From Tyto alba (lineage: Eukaryota > Chordata > Aves > Strigiformes > Tytonidae), in assembly GCF_018691265.1 (NCBI RefSeq), contig NW_024881295.1, positions 16,973,904 to 17,037,903 on the forward strand: 64,000 nucleotides of DNA, in the 5' to 3' direction. Under the pieces are notes generated by a model, which was not told where the DNA came from, made no database searches, and was given only the letters and a program-made list of their open reading frames with translations. Of this stretch, positions 26,364 to 39,745 are shown piece by piece. The position numbers were made by a program, and so were the translations under genes. Numbering within the stretch: the stretch's first letter is position 1; every line of letters begins with the position of its first letter.

Positions 26364-27556
26364 CTGTAAAGAAATAGAAGAAATAATGTAATACCAAAAA
26401 AATGAAGCCCTTTTCAGGAGCCTAACTACCATCTTAACCTCCCTGCTCTTACAAACTCTGATTTCAGGCTCCTCTGATGCAACTGTAAATCAGAAAACAA
26501 GCTAATGTGTACACATACAGTTACTATGTTATCTCCAAGTATGTGGTGTTTCCGGTAAGCTTCTCTGGCCATTGGGTAATGAGAAGCCAGGGACTTCCAA
26601 AGAGCTTGGTTAAGTTCCCCAAAAGTCACTAAAAAGACAGTAAAATTGAGAAAGGGACCAGACATGCAAAATATTAATGAGGCTCAGGATCCTAGCAACC
26701 TCCATTCTAGCTCGTGAATTACTGATGATCAGGATAGGTAAGTTCAAATTCCCACCTCTTATGTGAGGAGAACTAATGCACTACTGAAAATTTCTGAGAC
26801 ATAGTAGATATTTCAGACCAAGAAGATGGCTACATCAACTGATGTGGTTATACTGGTAACCTCTTAAAATCAGAGCCCAAAGACTCCAAAACCTAAGGTC
26901 AATCTAGACAGACAGGCTAACTAAAGCAACCTCAGGACCCCTAAATGATTCAGTGTGTTTAAATTACAATGTAGTGGCAGCTACCTTTTCTTTCTCATTA
27001 TGAACGTCTTCCTCAGTGATGAAGGACCACCTGAAGAGAACTTTTCTACTGCACGGAAAACTGAAAAAGACCTCCATAGCCCTCTCAGGAAGATAGTTCT
27101 GGAGCTTAATTTTCTGTTCACACCTTGTCAGAGAAGCAGAGCCATTCTGTGTTATCATCCAAGCAACAACTGCATCATGAATGCTCGTAACATTCACTAC
27201 AGTGGTACTATGCAAATATAAAGAGGCAATGGATAAAGTCATCAATATGGCAAAAAAAAAGTGCAAAATGCTATGCATTTGAAAAAACACTTGTGAGGTG
27301 GAAGATCTATTCTGAAATGGCAACCCATGCAATCCACTTTTATATGCTATGTGCATAAAAAGGAGGAGGAAAAGGATAAATAATGCCCTCCACAGACACT
27401 GCAAAGGAAAACTTTCCAGTCTCAAGTCACAGAATATGAATGTATCCATAGTTCAAAAGTATATGGCTGGCTTAAACAGCAGTTAAGGCTTTTCTGCATA
27501 TATAGATTAATAATCTTTGCAGAAGAGACTGCCTTTCTCTCTGTTACTCACTTTCT

Positions 27557-28378
27557 TCATAGTATGGGTTGGGTTGGAAGGGGCCTTTAAATATCACCTA
27601 GCCCAACCCTCCTGCCATGGGCTGGGATGTCTTTCTCTTCATCAGGTTGCTCAAAGCCCCATCCAGCCTGACCCTGAACACTTGCAATGGTGGGGCATCC
27701 ACAGCTTCTCTGGGCAACCTGTTCCAGTGTCTCACCACACTCGTTATAAATAATTTCTTCCTTACATCCTAAGACTAAACTTAGCTCTCTTTCAGTTTAA
27801 AACCTTTGCCCCTTGTCCTGTCACTACAGGCCTTGGTAAAAAGTCTCTCTCTTTCTTGTAAGTCCCCCTTTATATATCAAAAGGTCACAATAAAGTCTCT
27901 CCAGACTGAACAACTAAAATTCTCAGTCTTTCCTCATAGAAGAAGTGCTCCAGCCCTCTAATCATTTTTGTGGCCCTCTTCTGGATCTGCTCTAATAGGT
28001 CCACCTCTTTCTTGTTCTGGGGACCCCAGAGCTGGATGCAGTACCCCAGGTGGGGTCTCACCAGAGAGGAGATGGAGCACCACCTCCCTCAACCTGCTGG
28101 CGACACTTCTTTTTATGCAGTCCAGGATATGGTTGGCTTTCTGGGCTGCATGCGCACATTGCCAGCTCATGTCCAATTTTACACCCACAAGTATCCCCAA
28201 GCCCATCTTCACAGGTCTGCTCTCAATCCATTCATCCCCCAGTCTGTATTGATATAGGGTATTGCCTTGAACCAGGTGCAGGACCTTGCACTTGGTCTTG
28301 TTGAACTTCCTGAGGTTTTTCACTGATTCAGCTGAAGTTTCAACCATCCAGATGGTCCAAGGTATCTGTTAGTCTTGG
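27557..28378 (-). mobile_element. CR1 LINE, 5'-truncated, with reverse-transcriptase remains
   Basis: On the minus strand this is the 3' part of a CR1 non-LTR retrotransposon, the main LINE of birds. The 3' end is near 27557-27600 (reverse complement of GGGTTGGGTTGGAAGGGGCC). An open stretch at 28347-27958 encodes the C-terminal half of the reverse-transcriptase protein: KFNKTKCKVLHL, the QYRLGDEW segment, CAHAAQKANHILDCIKRS and LREVV. After that the frame shifts: the expected VRPHLGYCIQLWGPQ continues in another frame from about 28060 downward, and further coding remains are decayed. The 5' truncation is near 28378, next to a T-rich tract. It has the same orientation as ERC1 and is non-functional. 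Confidence 0.92.
27958..28347 (-). pseudogene. CR1 ORF2 fragment, frameshifted
   Basis: This 129-codon stretch reads as part of the CR1 reverse transcriptase, beyond the catalytic core. The family-typical path is KFNK..KCKVLHL, QYRLG, then KANHILDCIKR and LREVVL. After LREVVL the reading frame is wrong for the family, while the correct continuation is readable in a neighbouring frame, so an indel has occurred. It is the coding part of the larger CR1 element and not a host gene. Confidence 0.85.
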
Positions 28379-28439
28379 TTTTTTTTCTTTCCTCATTCTG
28401 TTTTCTTTTTTTTTTTTGCTTTTTTTTTTTTTTCCTTTT
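28379..28439. repeat. T-rich tract beside the CR1 5' end
   Basis: Several long T runs (up to 15) broken by C and G. They lie immediately beyond the truncated 5' end of the CR1 element. They may mark an A-rich minus-strand insertion site. Confidence 0.75.
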
Positions 28440-31400
28440 GATCAAGCACAAAAGACTGTACATCAGTCCATAATTACAAATCTCAAAGGACATGAAAAAG
28501 GGACTTGACTTACACTAAGAACTGCACTCCTAAATTGGAGATATAGTACTTCAGGTGCAGAGATACACAGGAAACTTAAAGTTTAATGTTTAATTACATG
28601 TCTGAAAACAGATACGTTTTTATGTTTCTGATTGAAGGAAAGAAATCATATTTCTTTCAATATACATGCAGACACAGTGGGGTATAGGATAGCTGTTTAT
28701 ATTCATTATTGTGTCTCAAAATTTCCAGGTGGAATATAAAGTGATGAAATTTTAGAGAATATAGATATACCAACACAAGTCATTTTCCATGATCATTGTA
28801 AAAATCAATCACTACATCTTATTTTCAAAACCACCTCAGCAGACTAACTTGTATGTTTAAAATGACTGGCTTTCTAAACATAGACCTTTCTTGTATAAAC
28901 AAGAAATTAGTATTACAAGACAAAATGTACTAGAAATCTGTACTTTTGCCCAAAATGAATTAGGCCAGCAAAACAAAAAGTCCTGTAATTATAGGCCAGT
29001 AGTAAGAACACTACAAGGACTGAAAAAATAATTAACATTTCTCAAAGTGTCACTCACTCTCTCAGAGGACAGCCTCCTACTTTTATACATCTCTTGAGTT
29101 TTTAAATTATTTTTCATTTCACTGTGTACATTAGTGAAATGATAAAGGGACTACAAATTTCTACATTATCTTTTACTTAGTTGAACTGATTAGACTGCAG
29201 GACAGAGAGAAGGAAAAGAAATAGACATGAAAAGAAAGACAAAGACAAGAGTTCTGGCTCCATGCAAACTTGTTTGGATCCCAGAAAAATTTCCCAGAAC
29301 AGATGTTAAGACATGGAAAAAGCACAGGCCAGACTTGGGACTTAAGTATGTAATTTAACTGCCTGAAGTAACATATTACAGGGGGAAAGCATCGAGTCTG
29401 ACATAAGTTGGATTGCCAACAGGACCAGATGGTTTGCTTAAATCACAAGCTAATAAACCTTTACGCAAAATAAGAGGAAAATGAATTATGGTTTCATCAT
29501 AGCTCCATTTTTGTTAAAGCAGTAGGGTAGCTTTAGGTACTCTTAAAGACTATATCCAAGACACTTAAACTAAATTCTTGGCTATTCTGAATTAAGGGAA
29601 CAACTTTCAAATTCTTATAGACATTGGGAAAACTGTTAAGACACATCTTTTTGAGAGCTAAAAATACCAGAGGAAAATGAGAGAAATAAGTAAGCAGTAA
29701 CAAGAAAAATCTCTTCCCCCCCCCTAAAATTAAAAAGTAATTTCTGGTTTGTATGCTAAGGATAGCCCTCAACTAGGAGAACAGCTGAAAGCTCTGCCAC
29801 ACTGACCCCAGAAGGGCATAAAGCAGAATGGCCCTGCCCCACCGCACGGGCTGGAGCTCTGGCTCCAGTTCAAGCTCTTCTTATTCACCACCGGTGCGTG
29901 AGTATACAGAGGCCTGTGGGTGGACAGAAGAATGCCTCATGGCTACTGGCTTCTCGACTGTGACAATGTGATCACCCCTAATCCTTTTGAAGCAGATACA
30001 TAAGGGGTTAAGATCCTTTACCTTCATTTTTATTCTCTAATTGTAGGCCCTATAAAGACACACTACGATGTTCACCTAAAGAGAGCCTTCCTTCCTACAC
30101 TATATGTATCACCCTACATAACTGTTTCACTTGTTCTGTGTGGTCTCTGTTAATGAACGTTGCCATAAGATCCTATGCAGACAAAAGGAAAACTCTTTTT
30201 TCTTCATAAGTTGGAATTCCTTAGTTGAAGATTCTACCTAAAGATGCTTGGAAATAAACACAGCAGAATACCATGCAACAATTAAGATGTTCCTATACAT
30301 CACATTTACCTCCATCTTAAAACAGGATGCCAGATTTACAGCACTCCTTTTGCCAAGGTCAACTGTGTATAATATTAGAGGACTGTGCCAGACTGCACAC
30401 AGAGAAGAGGAATTCTGTTTTGTTCACAATAAAGAAGGGAGTTAGTATCAAAGATGTGAAAATGGCTGGTGGATTATCAGTTCTCCAGAGAAAAGGCAGG
30501 ATCTTCTGATAATCTGTAGTATACAGCAGTAATTTTAGAGATGAACTTTTTGTTTCTTTATATTAGTGTGTGACTTAAGTCTTTGTGCTTTTGTTTTTCA
30601 GGTTGTTAGGATTTTGTACACTCAGCATCCTTGATAAAATAGTGTTTTGGGGGCTTAATAGAACTGGTGCCACTGTCCCTTTCTTACATTATTAATTGAG
30701 AAAAAGGAGAGGAGAAAGATAAAGAGAGAGAACAAAAGATTATCCTCTGAAAAGCTGTAGGATAGTGTAGTTGAATACAAATTTTCTTATCACTGTGAAA
30801 GTGAGATACTTAACTGATGTCTCTTGTTTCCGTGATTGGTGTCTCAACAAAAACTTTCATTATAAAAAAAGCATCTGATAATGAAGAGGAGTTAATGCTC
30901 TGTATTGCTCCTTACTGTCTCCACTGATGGCTCTAGGCAATGAAGAGCACTAATATTAGACTGATCAGATATCTGACATTACCATGTTACTCCTGCCAAA
31001 CCCACAAAACTAGAAATACAGGAGTCTTTGTCAAGGAGTATGTTACTTGAGTATTAATCAAGACTGCTTTTTGCTCATACTCTGAGAGCACTGAGCTCTT
31101 GTATGAAGGAGGAGGAATCAAAATTCACAGATGTTTGGAAAAGAGAAAACTCCTGAGCTGTCAGACTTCAGGACTGAGTAAGTCACAGCTGTGTCCTGTC
31201 AGGATGTTTGGAGGCAGCTCTGACAGTTGTATCTCCTAAATGAGGGCTATAAGCCATATAAATAAGCAATAGCGTACTGCTGGGAAAAGAGCTATTGAGA
31301 AGCAACTGTCTCTGCTTAACACATACAAAATATTTGAGTCAGGCCTGGAAAAATTAAGTGAAAAACTGAATTCTGATTTCTATTGAGGACCGAAACCTGA

Positions 31401-33339
31401 CGTAGTCTCTGGTATCTGAAGACTGTAACAAGTTACAATTTTATTTCTGCATTTCCCTCAGGTGGAACCATTATCCAATGAAGTATTCTCATGATGCTTT
31501 TTAACTCTTGCAACCATACCAAAGGAAGCTGTCCTATTTTACTTTACATGGACAGTCTTAGGAAACTCTCTTATCTTCTGTGATGCAATGAATCTCTCCA
31601 GCCCCTTGGGAACACAGCAGCAATCACTAGGGATAACAATGTTGCAAAAATCTGGATTTTGATCACCTTTTAAAAATCTCTGCAGAGGCAGAGAGACTAG
31701 AATATATCGCATTCAGCACATTCTTCAGAGTTTTGCACACACTCATTTAGCACAATTTATTACGTTCAAAGAAAATTCTCCAGAACTATGGTTAATTTAT
31801 GATACTCCATCCACAACTCTAAACACAGACATCTTCCAAATTGACCTTTTTTAGGGTACATGTGCTCTGACTGCTGCTAAGGTAGCAGTAGCAATTGGGC
31901 CAAAGGAAGCCTTTCAGCTCAGACTAATTGACAAAGAATTTCAGCAGTTCTTTACAAACCTTCTGTTGACTGTGCTGATTTCCATTTCACTGCATTTTAG
32001 ACAGCTTCAGGTTAACTAGGACATATCAACCATTGCAGACAGTTTAGATATAACTAAATAATATTCAAAGTAAATATTTAATGTTGTGCTACATAGCATA
32101 GATTGTCAATTTATATAGAACAGATTGATTTTCCAAAGAGAAAAATTCTGGGATGATGTATTAACTCACTACAAGTACTGAAAAAGTGGTATGCTAATTC
32201 CACATACAACTTTAACACTCTTTTCCCAAAAGACATTAAGGATCATGAACATAAATACATGAAAGCACATGCATTACCACATGGAGTTTGAACATGTGGC
32301 TAATTGAAGAAGTACCGTCTCATTGACAAGCTCATGAAAGTTTCCACCTCCACTAACTTGTGGAAGCAAATCTTTAGCATTGTAGCGAGCTGAAACCAAA
32401 TAGCAGAACCTAACTACAATAACTTAAAAGTAATCTCACCATACTGAGCCAACTGAACTTAGGCTGAAATTCAGTGACAGGTTTGAAGGAATCTTATGGT
32501 AAACAGCAGTACAGCAAAGCCTGGAAGCTTTTGTGTGAGTAGGAAATGTTTCAAAAAGAACAGGCATCCTCAATTTAATGAACCTCAAGTTTGTCACTCT
32601 TTTATGTTTTTCTATATGGGAGAATGGTCTGGAAAGGAATACAATTTATTTTATTGCACACTTCACGGATTTTGGGGAAAAACTGATTATGTCTGAAAAA
32701 GGGTATATAATTTTATAACTATGAATCTAATGTACAAGTCTAATGAACTTTTCTAATACTCTAATCTACATATTATTGGGGCACACTTGCATCTAGGATC
32801 ACAGCTAAAGAATGCAACTGGAAAATGGAAAAGAAATTCCAAATGAAAAAAGCACAAGACTAGCTTTAAACAAATATTAACACAAGTATTTGCTTGGGTC
32901 CTTACAATTCCAAGCAAGTATTAATGTAACCAAATTTGCAAGACTTTGATTTTCTCTTGAGCCACGACAAATAAAATACTGTCTAGAGGTAGGTACTTGA
33001 GAAAGTAATATAACAGGTAGAGAGATGCCAAGATAGAGCTTTGTCTGAAATACTTCACTGTAATAAAATGCATAATATGAAGTCAGTATTTATCAATTAA
33101 GCAATAAAAAGGGATAAAATTCCAGAAAAAATTATTTTAAAATCAGCATTTGCACCAAATTTCTATATAGCAGTTTCCATCAGCATTTCTCATTTCATTA
33201 AATTAAAAGGTGACTTACATGGAGAAATGCTCAATGTATATTTTGTACTGAGGTTCCTTTCAGTGTCACCAGTTCTTCTAAAAGCCATCAAATTTTGCCC
33301 ATTTTGCAAGCTTAAATGAGTGCAACAAATTAAACAAAG
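28440..33339. other. ERC1 intron, no gene recognised
   Basis: Ordinary AT-rich intron. A GC-richer piece at about 29790-29960 stands out and may be an old, unclassified repeat. Short open frames are not convincing as exons. Confidence 0.6.
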
Positions 33340-33479
33340 TCACCATCCCTGAAGGTATTTAAAAGACACGTAGATGTGGCGCTTTGGGACATGGCTTAGT
33401 GGTGGACTTGGCAGTGCTAGGTTAACAGTTGGACTTGATCTTAAAGGTCTTTCCCAACCTAAATGATTCCATGATTCTA
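33340..33479 (+). mobile_element. CR1 LINE 3' tail
   Basis: The sequence from CACCATCCCTGAAGGTATTT through GGCTTAGTGGTGGACTTGGC and GTTGGACTTGATCTTAAAGG to ATGATTCCATGATTC is the usual last 140 bp of chicken-type CR1. It includes the ATTCYATG-type 3' terminal repeats. Only the tail inserted or survived. It is antisense to ERC1. Confidence 0.92.
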
Positions 33480-35667
33480 AAAGTTCTTTTCCCCTATATT
33501 GTTCGAAAAAGATCTCTGTTTCAAAGTCTTTGGGCATGATTTTCCACTCATCTTTTTTTTTTTTCCCTATTCATTCTTCTCTACTAGAGGCAAAAAAAAT
33601 CTCCCAAGCCCCCAGCTTGGCACAGCTGAACACATCTAAGACAGAAAAGAATAAAAATTCCATTCTGTTATACCTCTTAAAAGGTACACTACTGAGCACA
33701 GAAGGAATTACATACAAAATCACTCTTCCCATGGAGTGTGACTCAATACAAACCTGTGTATTTTTAAAGGAAGAGTCTAAGTAATCCACTTAAATACCTG
33801 GGGAGAAGTAGTAACTTTAGGGAGAAGCAGTATTTCTAAAAATGACTACAAGCATATTCATTGACAAGGACACGGTGTGCAGTCAACTTTACTTAGCCAA
33901 AATGCTTATTCTAACCAAAGGAAAAGAATCAGAAAAAAATATATAAAAAAATCTATCCCTTGAAAAACAACGGCAAGACTATACTTCAGGTCAGGCTCAC
34001 AACTGACTTAAAAAGCTCGTAAAAATTTATAGCAGTAAAAGAAATTTTTAGCAGAGATTTTTTACTTAATTACATTAAATACACAAATGACTTTGTACAT
34101 GTACATATACACATACACTCAAAAAACAAAATGAGTTTGGCAGGCTTTTATAGAAAGGAGCTTTGCAGAAAATAGTCAAGAGAAGTTCAGCCAAAGCGAA
34201 TGTAAACTGCTTAGGAAAAATCAGTGGGAAGCAATGAGGTTCCAGCACCTTCACCCCCAAACCGTACCTTGGATTCCACTGCTTTGATCTCCAATCACTT
34301 GGTTTATCAAACTTCTCATTAGGAGATACAGAAGAAGAGACAAAATATTCGTTAAAAGCAAACTGTCCAGCATCTGTTACAGAGCAGTCAGAATTCTGAC
34401 ACTTCTACAGTGCTCAGAAAACACCTACAGGTAAGTGGTTCATGAGAAATTCCACTTTATATTTTCCATTTACAGGGACCTGTGGGAATTAATATGTCAG
34501 AATTTGTGCCATGAAGTAATTCCAACACTCAACATATTTTAGAAAATATTTTAGGTCTATTTCAGTAACAGAATACTCAGCAAAAAGGGTATGAGTTTTA
34601 ATTTATTTTGCATTTTTAGAAGATACTTGATAGGATAGTGTCCAATATATAATAATTCTCTTGTAAATGTAGTGTCTGTTCTTACAAGAAAATGTAGTCT
34701 AAGTAATATATGCTAGAAAGTTAAAACAGGATGAAAACAGTGGTCTGATGGAAGTGCAAGTGAGGGGTATAATTCAAAACTCGACCAGAACTTCTGTACA
34801 GTAACACAGGGGTAATAGAGAAAAGGCTATTGGAGGCTGTACTCTACATTCAAACCTCTGTAGATCTTACACTTACAACAGGGATACTCTGATGAAAAAG
34901 AGATGGGGAAAAAGGAGAGAACTGTGAAGGAGGTTCTAGTTGAGTTATTAACCTATTTCATATTTATTTTTCCTTAATAAACAGATATGAATTTTGAAGT
35001 AGGTGTATGTGATAGAGAATTTCAGAAGTCTTGTTAGCAACATATTTTTACATGTAATATTACCTGAAAGAATATTAAATCCTGCTGAACTAACTTAAAG
35101 AGACAGTGAGAGAAAGGAATTAGCATAAGAAAATACATTTAAACAATACATTGCTATTATAATATTCAGTCTTTTATTTTTTCTCAAAAAGCAAAGCAGA
35201 GAAACCTGCCTTGTGTAGGATAAAAAGATACAGTGTATGTACATAGATATAGCTATTTATAGGTCTACAAGCTTAACCTATTTTAAAATTTCTCACTCAG
35301 AACAACAGCTTCAAAAACAATTGTTGGAAGGTATCAAGATCAGACTGATAACTCAGAAATTTCAGTTTAAGTACCTACTTAAGGAAGGAAGGAATAAACA
35401 GGTAATGGCCAGTATTTCACGTGTTTATTTGCCATAATATTCTAGGGTAAGGAGTTAGATGTTGGCTGATACTATATAGAGAGTGTATTTGAGCAGGACT
35501 TGATATTCATGAGAGAACAGAGCTGCGCTACTATCAGCAGAAGTACTATTTGAATTTCTAAAACCTATTGTTTTTCAAATTTTGAGGAAATAAAATAGAA
35601 AGGATAATAAAATAAAGGAAAATAAAGTAAGATAGAGAAACATATGTTGCAGTCAGGCAGTGCACGA

Positions 35668-35712
35668 CCAGAAACAGTAGCCTATTGTAAAGGCTACAAT
35701 AGCAGTTTCTGG
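35668..35712. repeat. imperfect hairpin with two alternative stems
   Basis: CCAGAAAC (35668-35675) pairs with 35705-35712, and CTATTGTA (35682-35689) pairs with 35695-35702. Alternatively GTAGCCT (35677-35683) pairs with AGGCTAC (35691-35697). The stem is shorter than a usual microRNA precursor. Confidence 0.45.
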
Positions 35713-36404
35713 TAAAAATATTTTTAGTAGTATTACTAAGCAATTCCTGTCTCCACTTCTCAGTCCTGCCCGCACAGTTCAATGCTTCCTCAGATGTGCC
35801 TCAAGTTCTACGTGGGGATCCATGAACCAGATCAGAGAATTAGTACACGTGAAAAAACTCCTTCAAAAATTAAGATAACTCTTACAATGAATTAGGTCAC
35901 TGCTCCATTTCAAAATATGGCCCCAGAAAGACCCAGGATGAGAAACCTGAAGGGATGAGCAGTGAACATGGGGATTAAAGTGAGCAGAGAGATGGAGGGT
36001 ATAAGTATCTTAAGTCAGTAGATATTCGTAAACTATGCCCTCCAATAATTAAGGCTCAAAATGCAAGTAATTCTAGTATTGTGCTCCCTGAGCCAAGGAC
36101 CTGACTCTAATTATTGACTGACACTGAACCGCAACTTCTGTTTCACTTTATTCCACAAAAAGGGCCTTATTCTTTCATAAAGATTGAAACACATTTCCAG
36201 AATTGTCCTGGGAATGGGGCGGATTATGACTAAATTGATGCAGAAGATAATCTCCTGCCTCCCGCTGCAGGAGAAGGGATGGTCAGACACACCAGGACAG
36301 TGAAAGAATGTTTGGGAGCAAGACAGGGTGTTTTGTCAAAGACGACCTCCAGCAGTTTCTCCTAGGGAAGTAAAACTACTCCCGTATTTTTGAGCAGGGA
36401 AAAA

Positions 36405-36407
<3 letters not shown>

Positions 36408-36435
<28 letters not shown>
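36408..36435. repeat. 28-base T homopolymer
   Basis: An uninterrupted T run on the plus strand (poly-A on the minus strand). No gene-like or retrocopy-like sequence was recognised on either side. Confidence 0.9.
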
Positions 36436-39400
36436 CCTGAGGAACATAATGATATCTTTCCTAAACTCAGACATGGTTAATTCAGAAAAAGTGCCTGGAT
36501 CCACATGTGGTTTTGCCATTTCTAATAGACAGAAATTTACAACAGAAGTGTTTATCTGAGAAATCCTACCTTCAGTCTTATGGAGAGTACTTAAAAAGAT
36601 GGCTCCATACACCACCTGACTTTCCACCTAGAGGGCTGAACTAGTGGCATCAGCCACAGTAGAATTTAACACCACAGCTGTAAGGAATTTACAACAATAT
36701 TTACATACAGGATTCAGCAGGTGCACCAACAAAACCAGGTGAATATGTCAGAAGGAACTTGAAGAACTTTCAAGACTTTATATCTATGGAAGACTCTCTC
36801 ATCTGCTTTCCATACGGCAGCTTTCTGTTATATAGAACAATAAGGTCAATAAAACTATGCCCAATTCAGTGGGTACACTGCTCTGAGAAGGGAATGCCTG
36901 ATTTTACTTTTGTGATAGATGAAAGAAAGAACAGGTCTAAAATCCTGAAATAAACAGAAAGCTTCAGTCAGCTGGAGACATCTTGTCATATACTGATTGT
37001 GTATTAACACAGTTAACCCATGGCCACAGTTAATACACACTGCCAGGATATTTTCAAACACTGGAATAAAAAGAGCAAGATTTTAATCTGAAACAGATAT
37101 CTGAGAACCATAAAATCCTGAGTAGCTTCATGGACAATCTAATTCAAATCTGAAGCCTGTAAAATAGCAGGAAACCATATATCATGAGATGATGGAGGGT
37201 AGGATTCACAACACAGGGCTACAAAAACAACATTAAATATTGGGGCAGAGGTACACACAAATGAGATGTCCTCATACCTTGGACCACTTAAAGCCAAAAT
37301 GGTTGACCTCATGCACTGATTCATTAAACAGCTTCAGACAGGCAGTGAAGTGGCAGAATGGTAGAAAGCAAGATAAACAGAAGAGAGGAAAGAAAAAGCA
37401 TGCAATTAAAAGCAAATTATAAACAGTTTGGACAACATTAACATTTTTAAAATCACAATTATCATTCATACTTGGTCTAAGAATGATCCTAACCTATCAT
37501 TGTTTGTATAAACCAAAGGATTTGCCATTAAAATTGTATAGAAAACAGAGCCTTGCATTTTAAAACTCTAAGGCTATCTAAGGCTGTCTTTCACAATTCT
37601 ACAAACAACCTCCATAGAACATAAAGAGGACTTTCTTTTAAAGTAATTGAAGGTGTATGAACTGAAAAGCATTTGAAGGGAAGTCTCCTCACCTTGGAAA
37701 AACAGCTACTTGTCATCACTCTATGGTACTTGGTTGTATTTAATTGATACCAAAATAAAATTCTCTTGAATAAAATGGGGTAAAACAGCTCTCCCAGTGC
37801 TGACTGGAACAAGACACTCTAGTTGCTTTTCCTTCATGATGTCTTGTTGGTCATATTTTAAAAACTACAACTGGTCAGAGCCAGTAGTTTAGTTACTCTG
37901 TTGGAGTAAGACACTGCTGTCAACCAGTGATGGTAGAGATGCTGACTTTTACCTCTTCTGATCCTGCTGCTTTCAATCCAGCCTTTTTTCTTCTGTATAC
38001 ACCACTACATCCAAAATAATTTATTTTTCATGATACTGTTGCCCACCATATTCCACAAATCTTTTCCCACAAATCTTACCTGTCTTGGCTCTCTTCCTCT
38101 CCTCTTAATCTCTCTCACTAATCCTCAAGGCTTATTGAACCTCAGGCTGCACATTTCCCAGCCTTGCCACATCTTTCAGACTCCCTGTTCACCAGCTATT
38201 TCCCTTTTTCACCAAGCTCTGACCATCTGATCTCATTGTATGCCTCTCATCAGGTTTTGCTGATGAGTTCTTCTGAAAAGCCACCTCACTGCCAAACTTG
38301 AAATTCGTGCATGTTCCCCAAGCACTCTTCTCTTTCCATGTTCTTGTTTTAGGATGCTTCATGTATAAATAAAACCTAACTTCTATGACAACAGTTCACT
38401 ATTTTACTTACCCAGACTTATCACTTCTCCTCTCCATAATAAACCTGGTACTAACAGCTCACAATGGTGAGACATCTATGAGGAACTCATGCTCAACCTG
38501 CTAAAACATAGTCCTCCTTTCCATCCTGTGACCGAAATCTTCCTAACTACTTCATTTCTTTTCATCAGGAACAGAACTTCCATACTGCTGTATTTGTGAG
38601 ATATGTATTTTCCTTTCCAGGAGATCTAATCTTTGATGTGGTATTCACTACCTAGTTAACATTTCTATTTCATGCAATTTTTTTAAAGGCTACAAGAAGT
38701 TCAGAAAGAAGGCATTCTTGAAAGTGATTTCCATAACACTGTCTAGGATCTTTGGGTACAGCAACTAGAATTATCCTCAATACATCTATCAGCAAACAGC
38801 TGAACTCAACTCTAGTATAAAGAGAAACAGTTGCTTTCTTCCTGAAAACTTGGATTATTACTAAAATATTTGTAACTTCTTTTTCGTTCAAGTATGTGAC
38901 ATAAGAACACAAGTTGGAAAAAACCTCTTGTAACAATTTAAAGCACACTTAATCAGAACATTTTTATTTAAATAACAAAGAGGTCACTCCATTGCAATGC
39001 AACTGACCACATGGTCCCTCTTGCTAATTATAGTCAAACAAGGAACAGTGAAAAACACTGATAAGGCTCACAAGAAGCACAGTAAGAATGCCAGGTTCAG
39101 CTTCTGCTTTAAAGGCTTTATCAAAACCTCACGGAATTTTATTCACTACTTATGGTATGTTTTCTTGATGATTACTTATGTGAGTTAAAATCAGGCACAT
39201 TCATGTTTCTTCAGAGTATGTCATCAGTGGCACAGAATCAATTAATGCATAAAAGTTTACACTTGTGGCTTCAACACACAAGTGTGTATTTTCTCTGCAT
39301 CTGCTTGGCTCAAGCCAGGGGATTTGTCTGTATCCAGTTGTTTTGCAAGTGCAATGAGACTGTGGTCCATAAACACAGTGATCCTAATAAAAAGCATTGT

Positions 39401-39745
39401 CTTTCAATACATTCAGTGAACAACACAGTGAACCTAAGTATGCTTAACACACAAGAAGATAGGTTTGACAGGCAAGGCAGATCAGATGAGCTGGTACTTA
39501 AAAGAGTATTTTAAAGCCCAAGATACCTTACATTTCTTTTTAATTTCAAGAAAATCTTACCTATGAAATACAACTTATCATGAAGGCTTTGCAGGTTTTA
39601 TGAGTTCTGTTACCTAATGCTGGAACAGAGATACAAGATCATCAAACAAAACCAGCTGTGTTTCACAGTAAAGGAGGGAAAATAGTACTTCATTGTCTGG
39701 TTACTTTCCTAAGAAGACTACCAGTGACTTTATGAGATTGCAGAC

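Larger units (their letters stand above)
22985..27556. other. ERC1 intron, no further gene recognised
   Basis: This is part of the intron between the second and third exons. It holds the possible microexon at 26349-26363 and an AAATA-rich simple stretch at 24940-24991. A 161-codon minus-strand frame at 27449-26964 matches nothing I know and is taken as chance. Confidence 0.6.
33480..39745. other. ERC1 intron, no gene recognised
   Basis: AT-rich intron. It holds a hairpin at 35668-35712, a 28-base T run at 36408-36435, and a minus-strand frame open from about 34413 to 34075 that lacks any recognised domain. A 120-codon plus-strand frame at 39152-39514 also matches nothing known. Confidence 0.6.

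Noticed and set aside
26964..27449. 161-codon minus-strand open frame with hydrophobic segments
   Set aside because: No family recognised, no ERC1-like residues, and no consistent splice borders. Treated as chance.
34075..34413. Minus-strand frame of about 110 codons without stops, containing a peptide-like KFDKPSDWRSKQWNP stretch followed by AG|GTACGG
   Set aside because: The pyrimidine tract before it and the GT after it look exon-like, but the peptide is not part of ERC1 and no phase fits as a supported exon. No family recognised.
36408..36435. Long T run as the tail of a processed pseudogene
   Set aside because: No gene-like sequence was recognised on the side where a retrocopy body would lie, and processed pseudogenes are rare in birds because CR1 does not favour poly(A) templates.
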